Source: Bacteroidia bacterium
GTDB lineage: Bacteria > Bacteroidota > Bacteroidia > Flavobacteriales_D > Cryomorphaceae
DNA length: 64,000 nucleotides
Reading direction: 5' to 3'
Assembly: GCA_030427905.1 (NCBI GenBank)
Contig: JAUICL010000002.1
Location: forward strand, 775,495-839,494
Below the pieces are notes generated by a model that was not told the DNA's origin, did not search any database, and saw only the letters and a program-made list of their open reading frames with translations. Made by a program: the position numbers and the translations under genes. Shown one piece after another: positions 53,613-62,191 of this stretch. Position 1 is the first letter of the stretch. Every line of letters begins with the position of its first letter.

Positions 53613-54256
53613 TCCCCCAATTTCATCAATCTTTCCGATAACTCCATATTTCTGATCACCATTGAATGTTGGGACTTCTTCTTTGCAAAGCTCTTCATCT
53701 TTGAAGAAAGATCAAGTGATAGCTCCGCGATCAAAAATTCGATAGCATCAGGATTGGCTGTTAAGTACAGAAGCCCATCATACTCGCAAAGGGCCTCCGC
53801 AGAATAGCCTTTCAGATACTTCTCGAAGGCTCTTAAAAAGAGTTGCTGATCAATATCGTAGAGTTCTAATGGAATTCTGAATCCACTTGATTCTTGATAG
53901 TTCAGGTAGTACTTCGTTAACAACGGAATATCGGCTGGTTCGAAGGTCTTTAGAATGACTTTCACATATTCTGGTAAAGCATCTTCAAAACTCGAACGCT
54001 CCAAAAGCTTTTGGGCTCTCTTCTTAATCTCCCCTACTTGCCGCTGATTGCCGAACAAAGGAACAAGCTCACAAGTGTAGAACTGCCGGTTTCTCCTTTT
54101 CAGCAACTCATCAATAAAGGCTTCCCGCTTCGCTTGAGGGAACGACCACACTTCTGACTTTAGCCTGTTCAGCATCTCCCTACCACCGTCTTTATCGTTT
54201 CGGAATTTATCGCTAAAGTCCGCCCACCAATCTTCAAATGTCAGTTTATCGGTCAT
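53609..54256 (-). CDS. Hypothetical protein
   Basis: A 215-residue, all-helical cytoplasmic protein (LTFEDWWADFSDKFRNDKDG, EYVKVILKTFEPADIPLLTK) without signal or recognised domain. Its stop codon overlaps the GTG start of the NTR-like gene by 4 nt. The helical-repeat layout recalls HEAT-like small proteins, but no family call is made. Confidence 0.55.
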   Translation of the reverse strand: MTDKLTFEDWWADFSDKFRNDKDGGREMLNRLKSEVWSFPQAKREAFIDELLKRRNRQFYTCELVPLFGNQRQVGEIKKRAQKLLERSSFEDALPEYVKVILKTFEPADIPLLTKYYLNYQESSGFRIPLELYDIDQQLFLRAFEKYLKGYSAEALCEYDGLLYLTANPDAIEFLIAELSLDLSSKMKSFAKKKSQHSMVIRNMELSERLMKLGE

Positions 54257-54286
54257 TGGATACGACTGCTAATTATGAATTTAAGC

Positions 54287-54795
54287 TCAATCTTTCGCTG
54301 CGCGTTTTCTCAATTCTTCTGCTAAGTTAGCATCTACAAGATTTTTGAAATCTTCTTCTGACAACTCCAAATCTTCACGTTTATACAAATGAAAATGTTT
54401 CATGTCTTTGTGTTTCTCCGCAATGGAGTTCGCGTAGGATATTTCTCTCATAGTCTCCGATGAAGCACAAAGATTCTGATGTTTGATTTTACGATCTAGC
54501 TTATATCTCCCATCAACTAATCTCACCTTCCTATCATGAGTAAGGATGGTCAACGTATCATTTTGCTCTCCGTACTTATCCAATTCGTTGGGATCCTTAC
54601 GTCGCGAAGTTGGGCATATGACCAACTATACCAATGGTCAAAGAGCTGATAATGAATTTCTGCGCTGTCAACTTTGATAACGACATGCAAGTGACTAGGG
54701 AAAAATTTTGAGCCCTTTCTTGCAGTATATACCTCTTGCGCATAGCTCTTAAAGCCGAGACAGAGCGTGAAGATGATGCAAATAATGATTTTCAT
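54287..54795 (-). pseudogene. Frameshifted secreted hypothetical gene
   Basis: Two frames join to one plausible protein. The first (54795 to about 54605) has a signal peptide (MKIIICIIFTLCLGFKSYAQ) and continues through SEIHYQLFDHWYSWSYAQLR-like sequence. The second (about 54610 to 54287) continues with RRKDPNELDKYGEQNDTLTI and ends EELRKRAAKD. The second frame alone has only a TTG start and no signal. A 1-nt deletion (or 2-nt insertion) near 54605-54612 would explain this. It may be a real decay event or a sequencing error. Confidence 0.6.
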
Positions 54796-54836
54796 TTCTT
54801 AGTTCAGCAAGGCTACTTATGCAGTGTTGGTGCGCC

Positions 54837-55349
54837 TTACTTCTTAAATTTAACTATTGGAAACGACAGGACTAAACGAAGATTGTGATCACCGTTATTG
54901 AATTCAATTGGTGGTTCATCACGATGATGCTTGAAAGGGTTATTTTCAAAATTATATCCACTCCAGACATAGGTTAGCCAAACATATTTATATCCCAATT
55001 TGAACGATGGACCGAATTCGTAACGCTGGCGGTTATCCTGAAATATTATTCTGAATTGTCCACCAAGCCCGAAAAATTTGGTACGGAAATGGACATCGTT
55101 AATGACTCCGTAGTACTTTGCTTGGTTAGGGTTTTCTTGATTCAGAAAAAATTGGCCCTAAAGAGACATTTCGATTTGATGGTCAAAGTTTAAACTTTCC
55201 CAACGTTGTTTTCTTTGATACTCTAAACCCATACTGACGGCTCGCATTTCCAAAAACTGATACGAACCGATTGCCGAAATCGACCGTTTCGATTGACCTA
55301 CGACTGCCAACGTCAAGAGCACCAGTATAATGGTCAGAATCTGTTTCAA
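54837..55349 (-). pseudogene. Outer-membrane-protein-like gene broken by an in-frame TAG
   Basis: The N-terminal part (55349-55161) encodes a signal peptide (ending VVGQ) and 40 further residues, then an in-frame TAG at 55160-55158. The same frame continues open for 106 codons to TAA at 54837, with barrel-like sequence (GQFRIIFQDNRQRYEFGPSF, YKYVWLTYVWSGYNF, LRLVLSFPIVKFKK). Read through, it would be about 170 residues with an outer-membrane-like end. It is next to the frameshifted gene at 54287-54795. Confidence 0.65.
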
Positions 55350-55376
55350 GAATTGGTCTAGTTACTATTGATTGTG

Positions 55377-55600
55377 AACAGTCTTGGCTATGGTTTGTGG
55401 CGGTTTTCGCGGCCAGCGCTCGGCCGTGGCGTTAGCGCATTGTGGCAACGTCGCAAAAGCTAGCAGCGGGCATGCCCGCGTGAGAATCAGCAGTGTTGGC
55501 GCCGCGCTTTGGGTTTTATCCGCCGTGACTACAATAGGTTTTTTGTCCGACTTTTAACGGTTGGACTAATCTAAGCCATAAACTATAGCCGTTGTTGTGC
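55377..55600. repeat. GC-rich structured intergenic element with terminal inverted repeats
   Basis: About 224 bp, much richer in GC than its neighbours and without ORF. Its ends are related in inverted orientation: AACAGTCTTGGCTATGGTTT (55377-55396) and, as reverse complement, AACAACGGCTATAGTTTATG (about 55595-55576). Inside is GCGGGCATGCCCGC (55467-55480), a perfect 14-bp palindrome, and the motif CAGCAGTGTTGGCGCC like those after other genes here. Confidence 0.6.
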
Positions 55601-55614
55601 TTTCGTTATTTTTA

Positions 55615-56418
55615 TTAATCATTATTAATTTCTTCTAATTTTTCAATAATGTTTTTGAGTTGTAATTGTACTGGTTTTAAATCATTTATTTTGCCCGCTT
55701 CATTGCCTATCAGATAGCGTAAATCTTTTTTTAAACTCGCATCCTTACGTAACTCTTCAACAACAGATTTTGCTATTTTGTTATCGAGTTCAATACTACA
55801 TTCTTTAGGTAAACTTATTAGAAAACTATAACCGTTTTTTAAATAAATATCTCCGCAATTCAAACGGATTTGTGTCTGAATTTCATCTGGCATTTTACCT
55901 CTTAAATTCTCTCTATACTTGTTTTCAAGAATGAACACTCCTGTTTCAGACCATTCAGTATCATAATACCTAATCAAAGCAGTTTTTAAACTGTCATTAC
56001 GGATAAGGTTAATCTGTCCAGAAGCGATTAACTCCTTAAAAGTTGATGATGCTGAATACGAATCTACCAATTGACTTGCTTGATACATATCAATTAGGTT
56101 ATCGACAGGATTAATTTCAGCATCGATAGAGTTTTCGAAAACAGCTATTGCTTTTTTTGCGTGAAAACTGACTTGTTTAGAATAATTAATAGTCGCTTCA
56201 AGAATTTGTTCTTCCTCTCTGACATCATCTAAAAGTCTTTCATAATAGAGGGATTCTAAATCTTCATTAAGTCGATTTTGATTCCAATTATTAATTTGCA
56301 AAGCAATTAAAATTCCAATAACAACAAGAACTATTTCGCCAATTGCATAGATTAAATATTCGCTGAATTTATTTTCAGAGAGTAGTTTTTGTCTAATTTT
56401 TCTAAAGAATTTTATCAT
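55615..56418 (-). CDS. DUF6090 family membrane-anchored protein
   Basis: A 267-residue family member, the leftmost gene of the array. N-terminus MIKFFRKIRQKLLSENKFSE, membrane segment IGEIVLVVIGILIALQINNW, coiled/helical outer domain with core FKELIASGQINLIRNDSLKT and ALIRYYDTEW. Its start codon overlaps the stop of the DUF559-like gene by 4 nt (ATGA). Confidence 0.9.
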   Translation of the reverse strand: MIKFFRKIRQKLLSENKFSEYLIYAIGEIVLVVIGILIALQINNWNQNRLNEDLESLYYERLLDDVREEEQILEATINYSKQVSFHAKKAIAVFENSIDAEINPVDNLIDMYQASQLVDSYSASSTFKELIASGQINLIRNDSLKTALIRYYDTEWSETGVFILENKYRENLRGKMPDEIQTQIRLNCGDIYLKNGYSFLISLPKECSIELDNKIAKSVVEELRKDASLKKDLRYLIGNEAGKINDLKPVQLQLKNIIEKLEEINND

Positions 56419-56696
56419 GATCGTTTCATTTGCCCACGCTCACCCCCAGCCCCTGAAGGGGTGGCTCCGCTCAGGATGATTTGAAGTTTTTGAACTAAAT
56501 TATCAATACTCTCTAATACTTCTCGATTTGTGAATCTTAGCTCCTGAATTCCCAGTTCTCTTAGATAATGGGTACGGTTTGCGTCCTTCTCTTTTTGATT
56601 TTTAGAGAGATGATAACCACCATCAAGCTCGTTTGAAAATACTTTCGGTTGAGCCCCATAATGCATTCCTGATATTTTGAGAGGGTCTTTACTCAT
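56415..56696 (-). pseudogene. DUF559 (vsr-like endonuclease) gene with internal deletion
   Basis: A 93-residue frame. It starts MSKDPLKISGMHYGAQPKVF, a normal DUF559 N-terminus, then jumps to NELDGGYHLSKNQKEKDANR and LGIQELRFTNREVLESIDNL. About 70 residues that usually lie between (the T-x-AEKxLW and RRQHPI blocks) are missing. It ends IILSGATPSGAGGERGQMKR. DUF559 proteins have a PD-(D/E)XK-like nuclease fold; this copy is probably inactive. It overlaps a DUF6090 gene at each end. Confidence 0.7.
56448..56466. repeat. REP-like palindrome within the DUF559 3' end
   Basis: AGCCCCTGAAGGGGTGGCT can fold as a hairpin. It is repeated at about 63847-63865 in the second DUF559 copy, where it encodes ATPSGAG. 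Confidence 0.5.
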
Positions 56697-56874
56697 AGTA
56701 GTCTTTATGAACTGATTGAATTGTGCGTGGCCCCTTTAGGGAAAAAGGGGTGCGGTGAACAATTAAAATACCAATTACTACGAGTACAATCTCTCCGAGG
56801 GCATACTTCACGTAAGCTCCAGTTTTTCCTTCTGCCAAAAGCTTCTGCCTTATTTTTCTAAAGTATTTGATCAT
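56689..56874 (-). pseudogene. Truncated DUF6090 gene
   Basis: From the ATG at 56874 the anchor is normal (MIKYFRKIRQKLLAEGKTGA, then ALGEIVLVVIGILI). After GILI the sequence switches to VHRTPFSLKGPRTIQSVHKD and stops; the outer domain is gone. The switch coincides with a CCCCTTT / AAAGGGG hairpin (56731-56750). Its N-terminal DNA is closest to the copy at 63041-63817. Confidence 0.75.
56731..56750. repeat. REP-like hairpin at the DUF6090 truncation point
   Basis: CCCCTTTAGGGAAAAAGGGG (inverted CCCCTTT / AAAGGGG). Similar short GC hairpins are widespread in Bacteroidota spacers; here it marks the breakpoint. Confidence 0.5.
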
Positions 56875-57030
56875 TGGTCGGCTGACTGATTGACACCCGC
56901 CATTTTTTTTAGCTAGATGCAATGAACTTCTCAATATAGTCTGTTGGAAAGATCTTTTGAAACACTTGAGCACCTTAAATTTAGAATTCATTTCTAATCT
57001 TCCAGACGAATTCACTTTCTTTTGGCTGTA

Positions 57031-57828
57031 ATGAATCTCAAAGCGCGAATAGCATCACTGTTTCAATCACCAATTCTCGGAAGGGAAATCACTGGATATG
57101 AACCTTTCAGACTGTCGGAGTTGGAGATAGAATCTGAGCCGCATTTTGATCTCCCCAAAAATCTTCGGCTCGGGCACTTGGTTGAGAAAACTGTGGCGCA
57201 GTGCATTGAAGCTTCATCTAATTACCGCCTGCTTCATGAAAGCATCCAGCTTATTGATGAAAAGCAAACACTTGGAGAAATTGATTTTATTCTGGAAGAA
57301 ACAGAGAGCAAACGTATCATTCATATGGAACTGGCCTATAAATTCTATCTCTACGATCCATCAATCTCAACTACCCCCACCCAAAATTGGATTGGCCCAA
57401 ACCGTAACGATTCTCTCCACCTAAAACTCAAAAAGCTTCGAGAAAAACAGTTTCCTTTATTGCATCATAAAGCCATCGAGTCGCAAATGGCTGGGTTGGC
57501 AATTTCTGAGATTTCTCAAAAACTCTGTTTTATGGCTTCTCTCTTTCTGCCCTATCACCAGGAAGTGGATCTAGAGCAGTGCTATCAAAAAGCTGTGAAG
57601 GGATATTACCTCAACTATGATGAGTTCAAAAATCTGGATCACTCGGGTTCTTCCTACCATCTCCCTCTGAAAAAAGAATGGGGCATAGATCCTTCTGAAA
57701 ATCAGAATTGGTGTAGCTATGATGAATTAAATGAAGATCTCAGCAGGAGCATCAATGATAGACGCTCGCGCATGTGCTGGCAGAAAGATGGAGATTCACA
57801 CCGAACCTTTTTTGTGGTTTGGTGGTAG
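57031..57828 (+). CDS. DUF1853 family protein (PD-(D/E)XK-like)
   Basis: About 265 residues from the ATG at 57031. Family blocks: SPILGREITGYEPFRL, LGHLVEKTVAQCIEA, LGEIDFILEETESKRIIHME (D...ExK-like core), LAYKFYLYDPSI, W-GPNRNDSLHLKLKKLREK and QFPLLHHKA. DUF1853 members have a nuclease-like fold but no shown activity. It is the only plus-strand gene in the DUF6090 array and is convergent with the next copy (8 bp between stops). Confidence 0.85.
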   Translation: MNLKARIASLFQSPILGREITGYEPFRLSELEIESEPHFDLPKNLRLGHLVEKTVAQCIEASSNYRLLHESIQLIDEKQTLGEIDFILEETESKRIIHMELAYKFYLYDPSISTTPTQNWIGPNRNDSLHLKLKKLREKQFPLLHHKAIESQMAGLAISEISQKLCFMASLFLPYHQEVDLEQCYQKAVKGYYLNYDEFKNLDHSGSSYHLPLKKEWGIDPSENQNWCSYDELNEDLSRSINDRRSRMCWQKDGDSHRTFFVVWW

Positions 57829-57836
57829 CAGGTGGA

Positions 57837-58631
57837 TTAATAATAACCCTCAAGCGGTTTGATGCTATCGATCTTTTCTGGCTCCCCATTTAAGTAGTAG
57901 TCAAGTGCTAAATCGAGGTTTGCATTTGCATCTTCCAGCTTACCCATACAGTGAAGGCACCAAGATGCGGAATGTCTCAGGTAATAAAACAATTGATCGA
58001 GTTCCTGGGTTCCGTAAAGTTCAGTAAGCTTTTGGTGATCTATTACGACTCCGTCCTTGGATATACTCATGAATTCATACGGTTCATCGTTAAAGACTAT
58101 CTCGTTTCGGTAGAGTCCGTTTTGGTCAAGAAAGGGTCTCACCTTATTCAGTTTTACGTCATTCCACTCTTGAAAAGCTTCTTTTACGAGTTGTTCCCTC
58201 CATAAGTAATCACGTAAAATGCGTTTTAATCTTTCATCACTTATTTCAGAAATTTTGGAAGTATAGTTTTCAGCTATGAATTCTCTAAGGAAAGCCGTCC
58301 ATATTATATCGTGGTAGCGCATGGAAGAGTCAAAACTTGCTTCACCAACAGACTCCTTATAGATATGGTAATGAATATCCTGGCTCTTTTTAAACCACTC
58401 AATTTGTTTCCTTATTTTTTGATCAGCCATTTCAAGATCAACTTTTAGATCCTTTAGCATGGCTATCTCCTGATTGTGCTTTTTAGCTTGATTATTAAGG
58501 TTATTTACTTGTAGGGCGATCAATATTCCGATCACAACCAGGATAATCTCCCCAATAGCATACATAAGATACTTGGTGAAACGGTTTTCGCTTAGGAGCT
58601 TTTGCCTGATTTTTCGGAAGAATTTGATCAT
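57837..58631 (-). CDS. DUF6090 family membrane-anchored protein
   Basis: A 264-residue family member. N-terminus MIKFFRKIRQKLLSENRFTK, then AIGEIILVVIGILIALQVNN; outer domain with ENYTSKISEISDERLKRILR, a variant of the family core, and a His/Cys-containing end (LRHSASWCLHCMGKLEDANA) not seen in the other copies. The CxxC-like WCLHC could be a thiol or metal site. Confidence 0.9.
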   Translation of the reverse strand: MIKFFRKIRQKLLSENRFTKYLMYAIGEIILVVIGILIALQVNNLNNQAKKHNQEIAMLKDLKVDLEMADQKIRKQIEWFKKSQDIHYHIYKESVGEASFDSSMRYHDIIWTAFLREFIAENYTSKISEISDERLKRILRDYLWREQLVKEAFQEWNDVKLNKVRPFLDQNGLYRNEIVFNDEPYEFMSISKDGVVIDHQKLTELYGTQELDQLFYYLRHSASWCLHCMGKLEDANANLDLALDYYLNGEPEKIDSIKPLEGYY

Positions 58632-58771
58632 TGGTCAGCTTATAGATTGGTATCCAATTAGGAATCTGGCACTAGAAGAATTCAAAGAATATCATTCTTG
58701 AAACAGTCCTTCTCAAATATGGGAAAAATCACCATACATCATCAAATAGAAGGAACTGTTAAACTACCCTT

Positions 58772-59032
58772 TTACTCTTTGTTGTAGATCACGGGCATTT
58801 GCCCTTTCCATTCATTCCAGAGCGTGTGGTCATCTATCAACGTGGCTATAAAGTGTCCGACGTTTATCCGACTTGTTTTTCCCGGATCAAAGAGTGCACA
58901 TCTCTGTACGTACCTCAGTAGTGGAGCAAAAGCAGATCCCTGAAACCAAAGTTGGCTACGGAGCGAAAACCTTACTCGCAGCCGTTTATTCTGATGAAAA
59001 CAGAAACTCATCAGAGTTTGTTGACCCGCCAT
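58772..59032 (-). pseudogene. Remnant of an NAD(P)-binding oxidoreductase-like gene (C-terminal tail)
   Basis: Only the last 30-35 codons (KTSRINVGHFIATLIDDHTL, W, MPVIYNKE) resemble the end of NAD(P)H-binding/SDR-type proteins. The preceding 50 codons do not look like protein. I read it as a leftover tail. Low confidence. Confidence 0.3.
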
Positions 59033-59063
59033 AAGCTATATGCTTTGTTACGCTTTCCATGTT

Positions 59064-59819
59064 TTAATTATACGCATCCAATAATCTACGGAGGTTTTCT
59101 AATTCAATTTTGAGTTTTTGATAGTTTTCAATCTGTACATTAGAATTGTAAAAAATATTATCAACCATGCTTTCAAACTTTAAATAGTTTAGCGCATTTA
59201 GGTTATTGTGGCTACTAAAATGTGACGGACCAATTTGTTTTCCATGTTCGGCATTCTCATAATCCATCTGTCTGAAACTGATATGTTCGTATATGAATGG
59301 ATAGAAATAGTCATTGAGATCTTCATTCATGTATTTTTCAACAGTTCTTACCTCTTCAACTAAAGAAGGTAAACCGTATAGAGCCGCTTTGATAGAGTCG
59401 GATTCAATCAGTGCCACCTTTCCAGTATTCAGCCCTTCTACTAAAGTCGCATTCTTAAACTCCATATTGCCGTTTGACATACATTTATTAATAAGACTAT
59501 CCAATGTCTTGGAAGAAAGTGTGGTTTTGTCTTGACCGAACATCTTTAAAATGGCCAATGAACTTCCATTTTGGCTTACTTTCTTTTCAATTTCATCTTC
59601 TGTGAAGGCTATATTACTTTTCACTTCGGCTTTTAGGCGCTCTACAAACTCTTTGGATTCTTTTGAATTGCTTTTACTAATGTTCCAGTTGTTAATCTGT
59701 AGCGCAATTAAAATCCCAATCACCACCAAAACAATTTCTCCAAAAGCATATTTCAAATATTTTCCAGAGTTGTTTTTCTCCATAAGATTGTATCGGATTT
59801 TACTAAAGAATTTGAGCAT
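59064..59819 (-). CDS. DUF6090 family membrane-anchored protein
   Basis: A 251-residue family member, last gene of a four-copy run. N-terminus MLKFFSKIRYNLMEKNNSGK, then AFGEIVLVVIGILIALQINN; core LVEGLNTGKVALIESDSIKA. The anchor-coding DNA 59707-59759 is identical over 53 bp to 61224-61276 of another copy. 30 bp from the next gene upstream. Confidence 0.9.
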   Translation of the reverse strand: MLKFFSKIRYNLMEKNNSGKYLKYAFGEIVLVVIGILIALQINNWNISKSNSKESKEFVERLKAEVKSNIAFTEDEIEKKVSQNGSSLAILKMFGQDKTTLSSKTLDSLINKCMSNGNMEFKNATLVEGLNTGKVALIESDSIKAALYGLPSLVEEVRTVEKYMNEDLNDYFYPFIYEHISFRQMDYENAEHGKQIGPSHFSSHNNLNALNYLKFESMVDNIFYNSNVQIENYQKLKIELENLRRLLDAYN

Positions 59820-59849
59820 TGGTTAATGGTTGTGATTTCGTTATTTCAT

Positions 59850-60584
59850 CTAATAATCCTTTGTTATTACTTTCAAAAGGTTTTCTGTAGCTTCTCTTAT
59901 TCGTTGGTTGACTTCGATATGATATCGATGGACATCTAAAGCGATTGCCATTTTATTATTAAATAACCTGTATTGTTCCGAATTCAAGTTATAGTTCCAT
60001 TTTTCTACATTTTTGTGTTCAGTAATTGCGTTCTTTTTTATGAAGAGTAAGTCTACCGTGTCATCAAAAGAACGTTCTTTTATAATCAAGTCTTCTTCCG
60101 ATTTTTGTCTATAGTATTTGCTCTGCTCTTGTATTCTTTTTAATCTTAGAATAGCTTCCTTTTTCTCTTGACTAAAAAGTGAAAGATTACCTGTGCTTAT
60201 AATATCATCAATGGTATAAGCGATACTGTTAAATGAATTTTTGAAGCTTACTATACTGTCCATTTTTCGAGTCAGTACATTAATATCCTTGTTTGGTTTA
60301 TTATAGTAGGAGACATAATTATTAATAGATTTTATGTACGAAGTTGATTCGAAATCTAAGTTTTCTAAACTTTTTAAATCCGACTTCAGTTCAGAGACCA
60401 AACTCTTTTCATAGATTTCCAGTTGTCTGTTTTGTTTTCTAACTTCATTCCAATTGTTAATCTGCAATGCAATCAAAATCCCAATTACCACAAGAATGAT
60501 TTCTCCAATGGCATACGGCAAGTACTTAGAAAACTTATTTTCTGAAAGTAAGTGCTGACGTATTTTCCGAAAGAAATTAATCAT
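59850..60584 (-). CDS. DUF6090 family membrane-anchored protein
   Basis: A 244-residue family member. N-terminus MINFFRKIRQHLLSENKFSK, AIGEIILVVIGILIALQINN; core IDDIISTGNLSLFSQEKKEA. The outer domain is rich in Lys and Glu and predicted coiled-coil (LKRIQEQSKYYRQKSEEDLI). 14 bp separate it from the upstream copy. Confidence 0.9.
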   Translation of the reverse strand: MINFFRKIRQHLLSENKFSKYLPYAIGEIILVVIGILIALQINNWNEVRKQNRQLEIYEKSLVSELKSDLKSLENLDFESTSYIKSINNYVSYYNKPNKDINVLTRKMDSIVSFKNSFNSIAYTIDDIISTGNLSLFSQEKKEAILRLKRIQEQSKYYRQKSEEDLIIKERSFDDTVDLLFIKKNAITEHKNVEKWNYNLNSEQYRLFNNKMAIALDVHRYHIEVNQRIREATENLLKVITKDY

Positions 60585-60598
60585 ATCTAATGCTGAAT

Positions 60599-61336
60599 TT
60601 AATCTGATGAAAGCAATTGATAAATAGTTTCTAATTTTTGTTTTATATCCTCATAGATTTTAAGGTTTGCCTCATTGTATTCAATTCTAGAAATGATATA
60701 GTTTTCAAACTCTTGGTCATTTAACATTTTAGCATTATCATATTTGTAGATGTCAGATTTTCCGATATTTAATAGGGAAGATCGATTTCTGAAATTGTAA
60801 TTTTCATTGAGATAAGGTACAAAGAGCACGTTTAAATCTTCATTTGTAATACGCTCGCGTTCAATTAGTGCTGCATTTTCAGTGGTTAAATTATATAATG
60901 CTTGCCTTAATTCATCTGATGGTACTAAGGCCAAGTCACCATTTTCTCTACCTTCAATGATTACATTTAAATCTAAGTTGAGATGATAATCACTAAAATT
61001 GGCACTTACTAAACTATCTATTTTTGAATCCACATTTGGAATTGATTCCTTTCCAATAATTGAAATCAAACGCAATGATGTTTTATAATTTGAATTAAAC
61101 CGTTGAATGCTATTAGTAACCTTAGTGATATTATTTTGGGTTTGTATTTTCAAGTTCTCAATAAAAGCATCTGCTCGTTTTTCATTCATTCGATTGGTAT
61201 TCCAATTATTTATTTGAAGCGCTATTAAAATCCCAATCACCACCAAAACAATTTCTCCAAAAGCATATTTCAAATACGTACCAGTTTTACCTTTCGAAAG
61301 CATGTTCTGCCTGATTTTTCTGAAGAATTTGATCAT
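60599..61336 (-). CDS. DUF6090 family membrane-anchored protein
   Basis: A 245-residue family member. N-terminus MIKFFRKIRQNMLSKGKTGT, AFGEIVLVVIGILIALQINN; core VIIEGRENGDLALVPSDELR. Of all copies in the run it is the most like 59064-59819 in the outer domain (ALIERERITNEDLNVLFVPY against VEEVRTVEKYMNEDLNDYFY). It overlaps the upstream copy by 4 nt. Confidence 0.9.
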   Translation of the reverse strand: MIKFFRKIRQNMLSKGKTGTYLKYAFGEIVLVVIGILIALQINNWNTNRMNEKRADAFIENLKIQTQNNITKVTNSIQRFNSNYKTSLRLISIIGKESIPNVDSKIDSLVSANFSDYHLNLDLNVIIEGRENGDLALVPSDELRQALYNLTTENAALIERERITNEDLNVLFVPYLNENYNFRNRSSLLNIGKSDIYKYDNAKMLNDQEFENYIISRIEYNEANLKIYEDIKQKLETIYQLLSSD

Positions 61337-62097
61337 CTTTTTGTCGATAAGGTTGTAACTCTCTGAGGTCTATCACCAAGTTTTTCATTGATCAGATTTA
61401 TCATTTCAACGGTTGATTCTAACTGTAATTCTGTAATACTCTCTATAGCTTCTGAAAACTCCTTTCGGGCTCTTAATTGGTTATTGATTGTAAATCGGAG
61501 TTCAGGATTAATTGAATAATCCTGCCGAATACTACCATCTGGGTTTTGTCCGAATTTCATCCCATTGTTTGAAACGAAAACGCCATAAATATTGTCGATT
61601 AGAAAGAGATTGTTGTTTGTGATTACTGCCGTAAGATAATCCAGCTCTTGATAGTATCTAATGAGTTCATTCTTAAGCTCTTTATCTTTAATGAGTACCA
61701 TATTGCCGGTTGATTCCAGATTGTTGAAGGTAGCCCTATTTGCGATAAAGGTACGACGAGTAGTAAGCTCAAATAATAAAGGTGATATATCAGGAGGAGA
61801 GGGAATTGGTTCTTGCATAAACATTAAAACACTATCTGCCTTGGCAATCATTTCGGATTCAAGGGCTAATTGCCCATCTATGATCTCCTTTTGTATCTCG
61901 AGGTCTTCGCGAAGGTTTTCCAAAGAAATTCGAAGCAGCTCTTTATCTTGAACACTCCGGTTCCAGTTACCGATTTGTACAGCGATGAGGATACCGATTA
62001 CAACAAGGAGTATTTCACCAATTGCATAAATAAGATACTTGCTGAGTTTATTTTCAGATAGCAATTTCTGCCTGATTTTTCTGAAGAATTTTATCAT
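61333..62097 (-). CDS. DUF6090 family membrane-anchored protein
   Basis: A 254-residue family member, first gene of the four-copy operon (61333-62097 down to 59064-59819). N-terminus MIKFFRKIRQKLLSENKLSK, AIGEILLVVIGILIAVQIGN; core FNNLESTGNMVLIKDKELKN with ELIRYYQELDYL. The GNMVLI and RYYQEL blocks are the closest here to the general family consensus. Confidence 0.9.
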   Translation of the reverse strand: MIKFFRKIRQKLLSENKLSKYLIYAIGEILLVVIGILIAVQIGNWNRSVQDKELLRISLENLREDLEIQKEIIDGQLALESEMIAKADSVLMFMQEPIPSPPDISPLLFELTTRRTFIANRATFNNLESTGNMVLIKDKELKNELIRYYQELDYLTAVITNNNLFLIDNIYGVFVSNNGMKFGQNPDGSIRQDYSINPELRFTINNQLRARKEFSEAIESITELQLESTVEMINLINEKLGDRPQRVTTLSTKR

Positions 62098-62191
62098 AGT
62101 TGCGGTTGGTTAAGATGTGGCATAACGCTCAGAATAAGATGCTGGAGCCGATGGTAGGAAGCAATGTATAACACACCTTTTTTGGAATTTG

